Shown: positions 18,736 to 27,975 of the stretch, in pieces | Layout of the letters: every line of letters begins with the position of its first letter | How positions within the stretch are numbered: position 1 is the first letter of the stretch | NCBI RefSeq assembly: GCF_011753055.1 | Contig: NZ_VWWJ01000002.1 | Location: forward strand, 310,001 to 374,000 | Origin: Burkholderia sp. Ax-1719 | Lineage (GTDB): Bacteria > Pseudomonadota > Gammaproteobacteria > Burkholderiales > Burkholderiaceae | Length of the DNA: 64,000 nt | Reading direction: 5' to 3' | The notes under the pieces: model-generated | Database searches by the model: none | What the model was told of the DNA's origin: nothing | Seen by the model: the letters and a program-made list of their open reading frames with translations, nothing else | Program-made: the position numbers and the translations under genes

Positions 18736-19791
18736 ATGACGCAAGCCCAGCTTGCCGCGCTCACGCGGCCCCGTCAGCCGGCCATGCCCCGCCATTGCAC
18801 CTTCGACGCCCGCGACTGGGAAATCCTCAGTCGTTATTGGCATCCCGTTGCGTTCGCAACGGACGTGCAGGACAAACCGCTCTCCGTCACGCTGCTCGAC
18901 GAAGCGCTGGTGGTGTACCGCTCGCAGGGCCGCGTAGTGGCTGCGCGCGATGTCTGTCCGCATCGCGGCGCGCCGCTGAGCCAGGGCTGGGTCGACAACG
19001 GCAATCTGGTGTGTCCGTATCACGGCCTGGCTTACGAGTCGAGCGGCAAGTGCGTACGTATTCCTTCGCAGCCCGAAGGACCGATACCCGAGCGCCTGTG
19101 CCTCACGACCTATGCCGCTCAGGAAGCCTATGGCCTGATCTGGGTGTCGCTGGGCGGCGGCGAAGAAGCCTTGCCTGAATTCCCGGCCTGGAACAGCGAA
19201 GGCTATCAGCAGATCCTGCCGCCTTCGATCGATATCCGCGCTTCGGCGGGACGGCAGACGGAAGGCTTTATCGATGTCGCGCATTTCGCGTGGATTCATC
19301 ACGACAGTTTCGCGGATCGCCATAACCCGGTGGTGCCGCAGTATTCGGTGGAGCGCCGCCCCAATGGTCTGCGCGCCGAATACGTGAGCACGGTGAGCAA
19401 TTTCCCGAAATCGATGCAGCATCGCGCGCCCGAAGGTTTCGTGTGGCGTCGTATTTTCGAAGTCGATGTGCCGTTTTTTGCGCGCCTCACGGTGCATTTT
19501 CCGGAGGATGGGCGGCTCGCGATCCTGAATGCGGCGAGTCCTGTTTCTGCGCGCCACACGCGCCTGTTCGTGCCGATCGCGCGTAATTTCGATCAGGACC
19601 TGCCGCTCGACGATGTCTATGCGTTCAATCGCCAGGTGTTCGAAGAGGACCGCGCGATCGTCGAACTGCAATGCCCCGAAGATCTGCCGATCGACCGCTC
19701 GCAGGAAGCGCCGATTCTCGCTGACCGTTCTTCGGGCGCGTATCGCCGCGCGTTGGGTGAGATCGGCCTGGGCCAGACCTACGTGCGTTGA
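18736..19791 (+). CDS. Rieske-type aromatic-ring / N-demethylating oxygenase, alpha subunit
   Basis: 351 residues from the ATG at 18736 with AGGAGA upstream. The Rieske [2Fe-2S] ligands are CPHRGAPLS and CPYHG (C-x-H and C-x2-H), and the mononuclear iron site is GFIDVAHFAWIHHD (D-x2-H-x4-H). Length fits the single-subunit VanA/PobA-like oxygenases. The next genes encode a rubredoxin and a FAD reductase, so the electron chain is NAD(P)H, flavoprotein, rubredoxin, oxygenase. That pairing is unusual, because Rieske oxygenases normally use a [2Fe-2S] ferredoxin or a PDR-type reductase. The substrate is unknown; hydroxylation or O/N-demethylation are the family options. Confidence 0.9.
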   Translation: MTQAQLAALTRPRQPAMPRHCTFDARDWEILSRYWHPVAFATDVQDKPLSVTLLDEALVVYRSQGRVVAARDVCPHRGAPLSQGWVDNGNLVCPYHGLAYESSGKCVRIPSQPEGPIPERLCLTTYAAQEAYGLIWVSLGGGEEALPEFPAWNSEGYQQILPPSIDIRASAGRQTEGFIDVAHFAWIHHDSFADRHNPVVPQYSVERRPNGLRAEYVSTVSNFPKSMQHRAPEGFVWRRIFEVDVPFFARLTVHFPEDGRLAILNAASPVSARHTRLFVPIARNFDQDLPLDDVYAFNRQVFEEDRAIVELQCPEDLPIDRSQEAPILADRSSGAYRRALGEIGLGQTYVR

Positions 19792-19807
19792 GGCGAAGGA
19801 GAACAGC

Positions 19808-19975
19808 ATGAAAATCTGGGAATGCGTGATTTGCGGCTTTCGCTACGACGAGGCCGCGGGAATCCCCGAAGCGGGCATCGCACCCGGCACGCGCTGGGAA
19901 GACGTGCCCGACGACTGGATGTGTCCCGACTGCGCGACGGGCAAACATGACTTTGAAATGCAGGTGGTGGCATGA
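19808..19975 (+). CDS. Rubredoxin
   Basis: 55 residues from the ATG at 19808 with GGAG upstream. The two iron-binding knuckles are ECVICGFRYDEAAG and WMCPDCATGK (C-x2-C twice) and the linking GIAPGTRWEDVPDDW is canonical. A longer open frame runs in from the oxygenase gene but is a shadow. Its TGA overlaps the ATG of the reductase (ATGA, 19972-19975). It is a soluble one-electron carrier between the reductase and, by context, the Rieske oxygenase; alkane hydroxylase is absent. Confidence 0.95.
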   Translation: MKIWECVICGFRYDEAAGIPEAGIAPGTRWEDVPDDWMCPDCATGKHDFEMQVVA

Positions 19976-21171
19976 GCACGACCACTCAACCGGACGATAC
20001 TCAAGACCCCATCGTCATTGTCGGCACCGGGCTGGCGGGTTATACGCTGGCGCGCGAACTGCGCAAGCTCGACAGCGAAACGCCTGTGCTGATCGTGAGC
20101 CGCGACGATGGCCGCTTCTATTCGAAGCCCGCGCTCTCAAACGCCTTGGCGACGAACACCGAACCGCATGCGCTCGCGCGTTTCGATGCGCCGGCGATGG
20201 CGCAGCAGTTGCAGGCGCGCGTCTGGACTCATCGTCAGGTCGAGCGCATTGTGCCGCAGGATCACGCGATTGTGGTCGACGGGCAGCGGGTGCGTTATCG
20301 CGCGTTGGTGCTGGCGACTGGGGCGGACCCGCGTCGTGTGCAGGTTGAAGGCGATGGCGCGGCTGACGTGCTGTCGGTCAACGATCTGGGCGACTACGCG
20401 CGTTTTCGTGAGCGCCTGGCGGGATGCCGGTCGGTGGCGCTGCTGGGTGCGGGCTTGATCGGCTGCGAGTTCGCCAATGATCTGCTTGTGGGCGGTTATG
20501 GCGTGACGCTGATCGATCCCGCGCCGCTGCCGCTCGGGCTTCTGCTACCTGCTGAAGCGGGCGAGGCCTTTGCGCGCGCGCTCGCCGCTGCGGGCGTGGA
20601 TCTGCGCTTGGCGCGCGGCGTGCAGTCGATCGTGAAGACGTCGGCGGCGACGCGCGAGCCCGGTTATCGGCTCACCTTGAGCGATGGCGCGACGCTCGAT
20701 GCGGATCTGGTCGTATCGGCGGTCGGTCTGGTGCCGCGCACGTCGCTGGCGAGCGCGGCGGGATTGCAGATCGAAGGCGGCGTCGCCACCGACGCGTGGT
20801 GTCGAACGAGCGCGCCCGATGTCTATGCGCTCGGCGATTGTGCGGCCATCGACGGTCGCGTGCAGCCCTACGTGCTCCCGATCATGCACGCGGCGCGCGC
20901 GCTCGCCCAGACGCTTGCGGGCACGCTCACGCGTGTGGCGTTTCCGGTCATGCCCATCGTTGTCAAGACGCCTGCGGTTCCGGCCGTGGTGGTGTCGCCG
21001 GAAAGCGCTGAAGGCCGCTGGACCGTCGAAGCGGGCACGCACGACAGCGCTCATGCACTGCGCGCAATCTGCGCCGACGAAGCAACCCAGCGCATGAGCG
21101 GATTCGCGCTGCTGGGCGCGGCAGTCGCCGACAAGGCCGCCTTGCTGAAGACGATGGCGACGGCGACGTGA
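19972..21171 (+). CDS. FAD-dependent rubredoxin reductase
   Basis: 399 residues. N-terminal FAD Rossmann motif IVIVGTGLAGYTLARELR, NAD(P) motif VALLGAGLIGCEFANDL, and the FAD-ribityl motif VYALGDCAAIDG. SKPALSNALA near residue 50 and the overall layout match RubB/AlkT-like rubredoxin reductases. Its start overlaps the rubredoxin stop, so the two are coupled and probably made in balanced amounts. A strong terminator lies 110 bp downstream, closing the three-gene operon. Confidence 0.92.
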   Translation: MSTTTQPDDTQDPIVIVGTGLAGYTLARELRKLDSETPVLIVSRDDGRFYSKPALSNALATNTEPHALARFDAPAMAQQLQARVWTHRQVERIVPQDHAIVVDGQRVRYRALVLATGADPRRVQVEGDGAADVLSVNDLGDYARFRERLAGCRSVALLGAGLIGCEFANDLLVGGYGVTLIDPAPLPLGLLLPAEAGEAFARALAAAGVDLRLARGVQSIVKTSAATREPGYRLTLSDGATLDADLVVSAVGLVPRTSLASAAGLQIEGGVATDAWCRTSAPDVYALGDCAAIDGRVQPYVLPIMHAARALAQTLAGTLTRVAFPVMPIVVKTPAVPAVVVSPESAEGRWTVEAGTHDSAHALRAICADEATQRMSGFALLGAAVADKAALLKTMATAT

Positions 21172-21280
21172 TATCACGCAAACCCGCTTCGACAGGCAGC
21201 TTCCGCTGACCGACCCCTGTCGCGCTCACGTGGCGACGCCCGCTCTATCCTGTCTGCGGGCCGTCGTTACGGGACGTTTC

Positions 21281-21311
21281 GCACCGCGAGCCGCGCTCGC
21301 GGTGCTTTTTT
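21281..21311 (+). terminator. Strong Rho-independent terminator after the rubredoxin operon
   Basis: Perfect 10-bp stem GCACCGCGAG (21281-21290) with CTCGCGGTGC (21296-21305), 5-nt loop, then six T. It also faces the convergent LysR gene ending at 21332. Confidence 0.92.
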
Positions 21312-21331
21312 CGTTGTGTGGTTCAACGACT

Positions 21332-22252
21332 TCAGCGAATCAAACCCTTCGCCACGCCAGCCACCAGATGACGCAGCCAGACTGCCGCCGTGCTGCGATG
21401 CGTGCGGTCGTGCCAGAGTTGGTAATAGGTGAGCGCGCGCGGCTCGCCGGGCAAGGGCTCGATGCGCAGCGGCAGCAGATTGCAGTAATGCGTGGCAAGT
21501 GCGCGCGTTGTCGTGAACAGCAGATTCGAGCGCATCAGCACATAAGGCGCCATGCCGAAGTAGGGCAGCGTGGTCGTGACGTTGCGCGAGAGGCCATTGC
21601 GCGCGAGTTCGGCGTCGATCGTACCCAGACCGGTGGCGTTGTGCGTCGTCACGGCTAGATGCTCGGCCTCTTCGTAGATGGCCTGATTGAGCGTGCCGGG
21701 TTTGACCGGATGTTGCGCGCGCATCAAACAGACCAGATCGTCCTTGCACAGCGGCTGCAAATGCAGATGTTCAGGCGGCGTGCGCCAGTTGCCGATCACC
21801 AGGTCAAGCGTGCCGCTTTCCAGCCCATGTCCATAGCCGCCGTCCACCATCATCAAGTGCTGGAATTCGATGCGTGCGCGCGGCGCCTGGGTATGAAACG
21901 CATCGACGATGGCGGGCAGAAAAAACACGTCGAGATAATCGGGCGAGCCGATCAAAAACGTGCGCCGTGTGGTGGACGGATCGAACGCCGTGGTGGGATT
22001 GAGGATCGCGGTAATGCCCGCGAGCGCCTGCGCGGCCGGTTCGATCAGCGTGAGCGCGTGGCTGGTGGGCACCATGCGGCTGCCGCTTCGCACCAGTAGC
22101 GGATCGCCTGTCATCGCGCGCAGACGGCGCAGCGCGACGCTCACAGTGGGCTGCGATTGCCCGAGCAGCGCGGCGGTGCGCGAAACGCTGGCTTCGGTAA
22201 TGAGCGTGTGGAGAACCTTGAGCAGATAGGAGTCGATGACTTCCCGGGACAT
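21332..22252 (-). CDS. LysR-family transcriptional regulator (NodD/NahR-like group)
   Basis: 306 residues from the ATG at 22252 (MSREVIDSYLLKVLHTLITEAS); a GTG eight codons upstream at 22276 is an alternative. The helix-turn-helix is RTAALLGQSQPTVSVALRRL, then GDPLLVRSGSRMVPT, the pattern of the NodD/NahR/LinR branch that often senses aromatic compounds. It is convergent with the Rieske/rubredoxin operon and upstream of the M24 gene on the opposite flank, so its target cannot be assigned from position. Confidence 0.88.
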   Translation of the reverse strand: MSREVIDSYLLKVLHTLITEASVSRTAALLGQSQPTVSVALRRLRAMTGDPLLVRSGSRMVPTSHALTLIEPAAQALAGITAILNPTTAFDPSTTRRTFLIGSPDYLDVFFLPAIVDAFHTQAPRARIEFQHLMMVDGGYGHGLESGTLDLVIGNWRTPPEHLHLQPLCKDDLVCLMRAQHPVKPGTLNQAIYEEAEHLAVTTHNATGLGTIDAELARNGLSRNVTTTLPYFGMAPYVLMRSNLLFTTTRALATHYCNLLPLRIEPLPGEPRALTYYQLWHDRTHRSTAAVWLRHLVAGVAKGLIR

Positions 22253-22421
22253 GCGAACCGCCGATGATGTAGACACTTGTACCTGTTGTATACGTGTCGA
22301 TATATCGGGTCGTCAAATCAGGGAAATTGCCTGGTGGGCGCGCGAGGCCTTGCTGGGCGGGGTTTATGATGCGGCGTGCATCCTGACTATGTTGCCCGCC
22401 GCATGAAGTCGCGCAGGCAAA

Positions 22422-23096
22422 TCAAGCCAGCAGGTCCTCGTAAAACGCGCCAAAAGGCCGCGTGGGATGCGCGATCTGGATTTCGAGGATCCACAGCCCC
22501 GCAGCGGGCGCGTGGTCGAAATCGGCGAGATTGCCGGCCTTATAGATCGCGTGCGGAAAGTCGCTCACGCGATGGCCCTTGATGTCCACGTTCAAACGCC
22601 AGCCGTGCGCCTGCGCGCGCTCGGCCGCGTAATCGTACAGCGCCGCGCCGCTGCAACCGGTCGTGCGCCAGTGCGCGGCCACTTCGTCGTAGACGGTTTT
22701 CGCATCGTGTGCGCAGCGCTGCATGTCGGCATCGTCGCCGGTCACGAAGGTCGCGCCCGCGTCGCCTTCGTGGCGGTCCCAGACCACGCCCAGATCGACG
22801 AAGAAAATATCGTTCTCGCCCAGCACGGGATCGCCGTCGGAGCGCTCCTTGAAGGTGCGCAGCGTGTTTTCGCCAAAGCGGATCAGCACCGGGTGCCAGA
22901 TGCGGTCCATGCCCATCTGTTGAAGGATGGCCTTGCCTTGCGCGTTGGCTTCGGATTCGAGCATGCCGGGCTTGATGGCCGCGGCGATATTCTCCACGGC
23001 CTCCCAGGTCTTCACGCGCGCATGTTCCATTGCAGCGGCGGAAAATGGCGCGCCTACGGCTTCTCGGGTATCGCTATTCACGTGCGGGGACTCCAT
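22422..23096 (-). CDS. M24-fold metallopeptidase-like protein, compact
   Basis: 224 residues from the ATG at 23096 (MESPHVNSDT). A TTG-initiated frame from 23150 is unlikely because it includes promoter-like sequence (TTGTCA with AT-rich DNA about 18 bp on). All five pita-bread metal ligands are visible: Asp in FFVDLG, Asp in RHEGDAG, His in KGHRVSD, Glu in ILEIQIAHP and a C-terminal Glu in FYEDLL. The creatinase N-terminal domain is absent, so it is a minimal aminopeptidase-P/methionine-aminopeptidase type hydrolase. Substrate unknown. Confidence 0.82.
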   Translation of the reverse strand: MESPHVNSDTREAVGAPFSAAAMEHARVKTWEAVENIAAAIKPGMLESEANAQGKAILQQMGMDRIWHPVLIRFGENTLRTFKERSDGDPVLGENDIFFVDLGVVWDRHEGDAGATFVTGDDADMQRCAHDAKTVYDEVAAHWRTTGCSGAALYDYAAERAQAHGWRLNVDIKGHRVSDFPHAIYKAGNLADFDHAPAAGLWILEIQIAHPTRPFGAFYEDLLA

Positions 23097-23172
23097 CGTT
23101 GGGGTTATCGGTATCAATATATTCTCGCGTATATATCGAAACTTTGACAACGCCCAGGCGACGGAGGTGCAT

Positions 23173-24483
23173 TCAGCTTGCGCTGTTTTCGCTGTTGCCG
23201 CCGTTGAACGGCATGCGGAAGGTAAAGCGCGTTTCGCTCTCGTCTGATTTCAGCTCGACGGTGCCGCCATGTGCTCGCGCGATTTCGGCGACGATGTAGA
23301 GGCCCAGCCCCAGGCCGCGCTGCTCGTCGCGCACGTTGCCGCGCGTGAACGGCGCGAACAGCCGTGCGTGCAGCTCGCGCGGAATCACCGGCCCCTGGTT
23401 GCTGACGCTCAGCACGAGTCCGTCGTCGTCGCTGGCGCTCACCACGACGGGCGCACTTTGCGAGCCATAGGTCAGCGCGTTCTTGACGAGATTGGAGAGC
23501 ATGCGCGCCATATAAACCGGGTCAGTGGCGATGGGGCGCTTAATCGACATCGCAAGCTCAATCTCACGATGCGGGTGCGCGAGGCGCAGTTCCTCCACCG
23601 CATGGCGCAGCGACGCTTCCAGCCCGTCGTGCTTCAGTCGCAGCGGCATGCCGTCGACCAGACGGCTGCGGCTCGCATCGGAAATATCGTCGATGAGCGC
23701 CGTCATATGGCGCACGCTGCGGCCAATGGTTTCGGAGATCGCCCGTTCGCGCTCGTCAAGTTTGCCCAGACGCAGCAGCCGCGCGCCCGCGCCGATGGCC
23801 GCGAGCGGATTGCGCAGGTCATGGCCCAGCACGGCAAACGCCTGGATGGCGTCGATATCGCGTTGAGTTTCGGCAGTGGGGGCGGACGAACGCGCGTCCG
23901 TATCGAGATCGGAAGCCGCGCTGCGCAGCACGAGCTGGTGCCGGTCAAGCATCTCGCGCGTAGCGGCGGCGTCGATGCCGTCATGTTGATAGCTGCACAT
24001 GCAAATCAGTTGGCGGCCGCGCACCATCTGCTGCACGCTCGACTCGTAATCGAGGAAATCGTCCCATTGCGCTTTTTCGACCCACGAGCAATTGCCGTTA
24101 GTGCGCAACCCGCGATAACCGGCGGCCAGTGCTTCACGCTCGCGTTCCAGCAAACCCGCGATCAGCGCGTCCGCGCGCAGCGTTTCGCCTTTTGCGTAGA
24201 ATGTGCGCACATCCTGGATTTCGATCTGGCCTTGCTGCTCGCGCGCGTCCAGGTCCGGCACGACTTCGCGCAGGGCGGCGCGCGCGTCGTCGGCGCTGAA
24301 AGGCGCTTCGGTCACCCACAGACAGCGCTCGTGATTCTCGAGGCCCGCCTGAAAGTAGGGGACGAGGACGTCGCGCAAATCATCGGCCGAGCGATAAAGC
24401 TGGCCGATATGGCTGCCCCACGAGAGCAGCGGCAATGACGCAATGCCCGACGGTGCGTGGGATTGAGCGGGTTCTTCTTGCAT
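23173..24483 (-). CDS. MEDS-domain sensor histidine kinase
   Basis: About 436 residues from the ATG at 24483 (MQEEPAQSH); an upstream ATG at 24627 would add 48 residues without recognisable sequence. Residues 20-190 match the MEDS sensory domain (GSHIGQLYRSADDLRDVLVPYF, LENHERCLWVT, WDDFLDYESSVQ, ICMCSYQ), first named from methanogens and DcmR. Then a HisKA H-box FAVLGHDLRNPLAAI, N-box LVKNALTYG, and G-boxes RGLGLGLYIV. There are no membrane segments, so it is cytoplasmic. No response regulator is adjacent; the partner must lie elsewhere. The ligand is unknown. Confidence 0.85.
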   Translation of the reverse strand: MQEEPAQSHAPSGIASLPLLSWGSHIGQLYRSADDLRDVLVPYFQAGLENHERCLWVTEAPFSADDARAALREVVPDLDAREQQGQIEIQDVRTFYAKGETLRADALIAGLLEREREALAAGYRGLRTNGNCSWVEKAQWDDFLDYESSVQQMVRGRQLICMCSYQHDGIDAAATREMLDRHQLVLRSAASDLDTDARSSAPTAETQRDIDAIQAFAVLGHDLRNPLAAIGAGARLLRLGKLDERERAISETIGRSVRHMTALIDDISDASRSRLVDGMPLRLKHDGLEASLRHAVEELRLAHPHREIELAMSIKRPIATDPVYMARMLSNLVKNALTYGSQSAPVVVSASDDDGLVLSVSNQGPVIPRELHARLFAPFTRGNVRDEQRGLGLGLYIVAEIARAHGGTVELKSDESETRFTFRMPFNGGNSENSAS

Positions 24484-24682
24484 GGTCCGACGGAGTAAAA
24501 AAGGCGTGCCATTGAGGATGGCTTCGAGGCGGCGATACGTGGTCGCCGCCTCACATCTCAATATACTCCGTCTGCTACATCGCGCGTCGGCAGAACGGGG
24601 TCTTTCTCCCGTTTCATTTCCTTTCATTCGCCTTGGGTCGGTAAATATTGCCTTTTCGATGCGGGGCGAATAAACCGGTGGC

Positions 24683-25996
24683 CTAGCGCAGGCGTTCGAG
24701 CATCTGGTAGTACCACATGCCCGCCGCGAGCAGCGGATTGCCGATTAGATCGCCCATCGGTACGCGCACGTGACGGCACGCGGCAAACGTATCGAAACGT
24801 CCGAGCGTGCCGGTGATCGCCTCGGCCATGATTTCGCCCATGATGTGGCTCGTGGCGACGCCGTGTCCCGAATAGCCCTGGCAATACCAGACGTTGTCCG
24901 ACAGTTTGCCGAGCTGCGGAATGCGGTTGACGACGATCCCCATCGCGCAGGTCCATTGATAGTCGATGCGCACGCCTTTGAGCTTCGGGAAGGTCTGCTC
25001 GATGCAAGGCAGCAGTTCGGCGGCGACATCGCGCAGGCCATGTCCCGAATAATTCGCGCCGCCGCCGAACAGCAGCCGCCCATCGGCGGTGGGCCGGTAA
25101 TAGTCGAGCACGAAGCGGCAGTCGTACACCGCAAGCTGCTGCGGATTGATGGTGTGCGCGAGATCGCCGAGCGGTTCGGTCGTCACCAGCCCGCCCATCG
25201 CCGGAAAAATCTTGCCGCTGAGTTGCGAGCGCGCGAGCTTGTGGTAGACATCGCCTGCGAGCAGCACCTGATTCGCGCGAATACGTCCTTTCGTGGTGGT
25301 GATGGTGGGCGTCGCGCCATGCACGATATCGATGACTTCGGAGTGCTCGTAGATCGACGTCCCCAGGCTTTCCGCCGCACGCGCCTCGCCGATGCAGAGA
25401 TTCAGCGGGTGCACATGCATATTGCGCAGGTTTTTGAGCGCGCCGCTATAGATATCCGTGTCCAGGTGCTGGCGCACGGCGGCGCGATCGAGTAGTTCGA
25501 CCTGGTCGCCCATGCCGCGCCGCTGCGCTTCTTCGTAGCTCGATTCGAGTTCGCGCAGATGCGAAGCCTTCATGGCCGCATGCAGATGGCCGTTGCGCAG
25601 ATCGCAGTCGATGCCATAGCGCGCCACGCGCGCGCGGATGATGTCGTGGCCACGCCAGCGCAGCCACCAGATGAAATCGTCGACATCATCGCCGAGCGTT
25701 GCGTGCATCTGCTTGCGCATGGCCGCGTCGCCGGAAAGACTGCCGGTAATCTGGCCGCCGTTACGCCCGCTCGCGCCCCAGCCGATCTTGTGCGTTTCGA
25801 CCAGCGCGACTTTCAGGCCGCGCTCGGCCAGTTCCAGCGCGGTGGCGACGCCCGTGAAGCCGCCGCCGATGACGGCGACATCGGCGCGATGCTCGCCTTC
25901 GAGCGTGGGGTAAGCGGTCTCCTGACCGATGGTGGCGGTGTAATAAGAGGGCTCGCGCTCAGGCGCGGCCCGCTGCAAGGGAATAGCTGCATTCAT
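24683..25996 (-). CDS. puuB: Gamma-glutamylputrescine oxidase (PuuB-like FAD oxidoreductase)
   Basis: 437 residues of the DAO family. The FAD motif is DVAVIGGGFTGVATALELAE, followed by IGWGASGRNGGQI and the C-terminal NVWYCQGYSGHGVATSHIMG, both typical of PuuB. The N-terminal SYYTATIG...YPTLEGEHRADV stretch is also characteristic. It oxidises gamma-glutamylated amines to the aldehyde with release of ammonia and H2O2. It follows puuA by 66 bp on the same strand; the aldehyde dehydrogenase and amidase of the pathway are encoded at 35996-38380. Confidence 0.9.
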   Translation of the reverse strand: MNAAIPLQRAAPEREPSYYTATIGQETAYPTLEGEHRADVAVIGGGFTGVATALELAERGLKVALVETHKIGWGASGRNGGQITGSLSGDAAMRKQMHATLGDDVDDFIWWLRWRGHDIIRARVARYGIDCDLRNGHLHAAMKASHLRELESSYEEAQRRGMGDQVELLDRAAVRQHLDTDIYSGALKNLRNMHVHPLNLCIGEARAAESLGTSIYEHSEVIDIVHGATPTITTTKGRIRANQVLLAGDVYHKLARSQLSGKIFPAMGGLVTTEPLGDLAHTINPQQLAVYDCRFVLDYYRPTADGRLLFGGGANYSGHGLRDVAAELLPCIEQTFPKLKGVRIDYQWTCAMGIVVNRIPQLGKLSDNVWYCQGYSGHGVATSHIMGEIMAEAITGTLGRFDTFAACRHVRVPMGDLIGNPLLAAGMWYYQMLERLR

Positions 25997-26062
25997 GAGG
26001 AATCCTGTTCGATAGTGACTGGGCTGTTTTGCGCATCGAGCGCATCAAACGCATCAAACGCA

Positions 26063-27445
26063 TCACGCCTGATGCAGATACCAGCGCCAGTCCTGCTCGC
26101 CCACTTCGCCCATGAATTGCCGGTACTCCGCGCGTTTGATCGCGAGAAACACCTTCAGGAAAGCCGCCCCAAACACATCGCGTGCCCATGCCGAGCGTTC
26201 GAGTGCGTCGAGCGCGCTCAGCCAGTCGGTCGGCAGATAGGAGGTGGCCTGTGCATAGCCATTACCTTCGACCGGCGCGCCCGGATCAAGCTTCTCGCGC
26301 ACGCCGTAATGCGAGGCGGCGAGGATCGCGGCGGCCGCGAGATACGGATTCGCATCCGCGCCACAGACGCGATGCTCGACATGGCGGCTAGGCGCCGGGC
26401 CGCCCGGTACGCGCAGGCTCACGGTGCGGTTGTCCACGCCCCAGGTGGGCGTGAAAGGCGCGTAGCTATTCGCCTGGAAGCGGCGGTACGAGTTGGCGTT
26501 CGGGCAGAACATCAGCATCGAATCGAGCAGGCCGTGCAGCATGCCGCCCACCGCGTGACGCAGCATCGGCGTGCCGGCCTTGTCTTCGGATGCGAAGAGG
26601 TTCTCGCCTTGCGCGTTCGCGAGGCTCACGTGCATATGCATGCCGGAGCCCGCGATATCGGCGAACGGCTTGGCCATGAAACAGGCGGTCATGCCGTGTG
26701 CGTTGGCCACGCCCTTGACGATGCGCTTGTAGCGCACCGCGTGGTCCATCGCTTCAAGCGCGGGGCCGTGTTCGAGCGTGATCTCGACCTGGCCTGGCGC
26801 GTATTCGGAAATGGCCGTGCGCACCGGAATGCCCTGATCGCGGCAGGCGTCGTAGAGGTCCTTGAGGAAGGGCTCGATCTGTTCGAGTTCGCGCAGACCG
26901 TAGACCTGGGTGGTGCGCGGGCGGCGGCCGTCGGTGTCGAGCGCGGGCTGCGGACGGCCTTGCGCGTCGGCGCGCGCATCGAGCAGATAGAACTCCAGTT
27001 CGCACGCCATCACGGGATATAGACCGTCGGCCTGCAATTGATCGACGATACGCGCGAGCAACTGACGCGGATCGGCCACGCCTGCGGGCAGGCCTTGTTC
27101 CGGATGCATCTGCACCTGCACGGCGGCGGTGGGCATCTTGCGCCACGGCAGGCGCACGAGGCTGCCGGGCAGCGGATAGGCGCGGCAGTCGATATCGCCG
27201 ACATCCCAGACGAGGCCGCTGTCTTCGGTGTCGTCGCCGTTGATCGTGAGGTTCATGATCGCGCTCGGCAGCGGGCGGCCGTCACGATAGACAGCGAGCA
27301 GTTCATCGCGATGCAGCAGCTTGCCGCGCGGCACGCCCGCGGCGTCGACGATAAACAGCTCGAAGAGTTCGATATCGGGATGGCGGGCGAGAAAATCGAG
27401 GGCTTCCTGCTCAGGGGCAAACGGGGTGGTAAAGGTTTTGGTCAT
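26063..27445 (-). CDS. puuA: Gamma-glutamylputrescine synthetase (PuuA-like, glutamine synthetase family)
   Basis: 460 residues. N-terminal beta-grasp segment ELFIVDAAGVPRGKLL, glutamate/metal site MACELEFYLLD, the ATP loop region HMHVSLAN, and FTPTWGVDNRTVSLRVPGG with HVEHRVCGADANPYLA, all glutamine synthetase superfamily features; length and the absence of the adenylylation-loop Tyr context fit PuuA rather than GlnA. It ligates glutamate to putrescine or another primary amine with ATP. It is divergent from the Lrp-type regulator, whose 530-bp upstream region holds repeated TGCGCA motifs. Confidence 0.9.
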   Translation of the reverse strand: MTKTFTTPFAPEQEALDFLARHPDIELFELFIVDAAGVPRGKLLHRDELLAVYRDGRPLPSAIMNLTINGDDTEDSGLVWDVGDIDCRAYPLPGSLVRLPWRKMPTAAVQVQMHPEQGLPAGVADPRQLLARIVDQLQADGLYPVMACELEFYLLDARADAQGRPQPALDTDGRRPRTTQVYGLRELEQIEPFLKDLYDACRDQGIPVRTAISEYAPGQVEITLEHGPALEAMDHAVRYKRIVKGVANAHGMTACFMAKPFADIAGSGMHMHVSLANAQGENLFASEDKAGTPMLRHAVGGMLHGLLDSMLMFCPNANSYRRFQANSYAPFTPTWGVDNRTVSLRVPGGPAPSRHVEHRVCGADANPYLAAAAILAASHYGVREKLDPGAPVEGNGYAQATSYLPTDWLSALDALERSAWARDVFGAAFLKVFLAIKRAEYRQFMGEVGEQDWRWYLHQA

Positions 27446-27975
27446 GGGGGTCTCATGGCGCGCTGCCGCTGGCTGCGCGCGTGCGTGACCCGCCGCGCGG
27501 CGCGGTCGGGCCGGATGTCTCGGTCGAATAGCTCGGGAATGCGTCAGTGGACGCGAATCGGCGTGATGCCGATCAGGCGAGCGCGAGGGCCGGAGGGCGG
27601 GCGTGGCGGCAATGAAACTGCGCCCAGAACGCCAGGATCACGTTCAGGAGCGGATTGAGACGCGCCGCCACCACGCGCGCGCGCAGGTTCGCCGGATCGG
27701 GCGAGCAGCGGGTGCGGTCAGGGCGGGCGGCGGGCATGGTGTCTCGTTATGCGATGTGTTCGGGTATTGAAGCTTGAAGCGGCCACAAGCAGCGCAATGC
27801 GCAACATGAGGCTGGCAATCCTGCGCAATTCGTCGATGCGGTACGCTTTTGGTCGTGAGCGAGCCGCAGGCAGCGCGCTGGATTTGCGCATTCAATCTAC
27901 CAAGGAAGTTTTTGGTTTGCAATGCGTTAAAATTCCAGGCTGATTCTGCGCACCCCATTCGGAAAGACAAAGACC
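27446..27975. promoter_or_regulatory. Divergent puuA/Lrp promoter region with TGCGCA repeats
   Basis: No gene is supported in these 530 bp. TGCGCA occurs at 27798, 27822, 27885 and 27947; the last three are 63 and 62 bp apart, about six helical turns. The first is embedded in AGCGCAATGCGCAAC (27791-27805), which is repeated exactly at 28974-28988, just before the permease gene. Lrp proteins bind arrays of short AT-flanked palindromes in helical phase, so this is a candidate wrapping region. Confidence 0.5.

Noticed and set aside
19529..19975. 148-residue fusion protein ending in rubredoxin
   Set aside because: The first 93 codons are an out-of-frame reading of the Rieske oxygenase; the rubredoxin has its own ATG and GGAG at 19808.
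25559..27022. 487-codon open frame on the plus strand
   Set aside because: Runs antisense across the end of puuA and the start of puuB, both clear genes.
27644..27970. 108-codon minus-strand frame upstream of puuA
   Set aside because: Lies within the divergent regulatory region with TGCGCA repeats and has no homology-like features.
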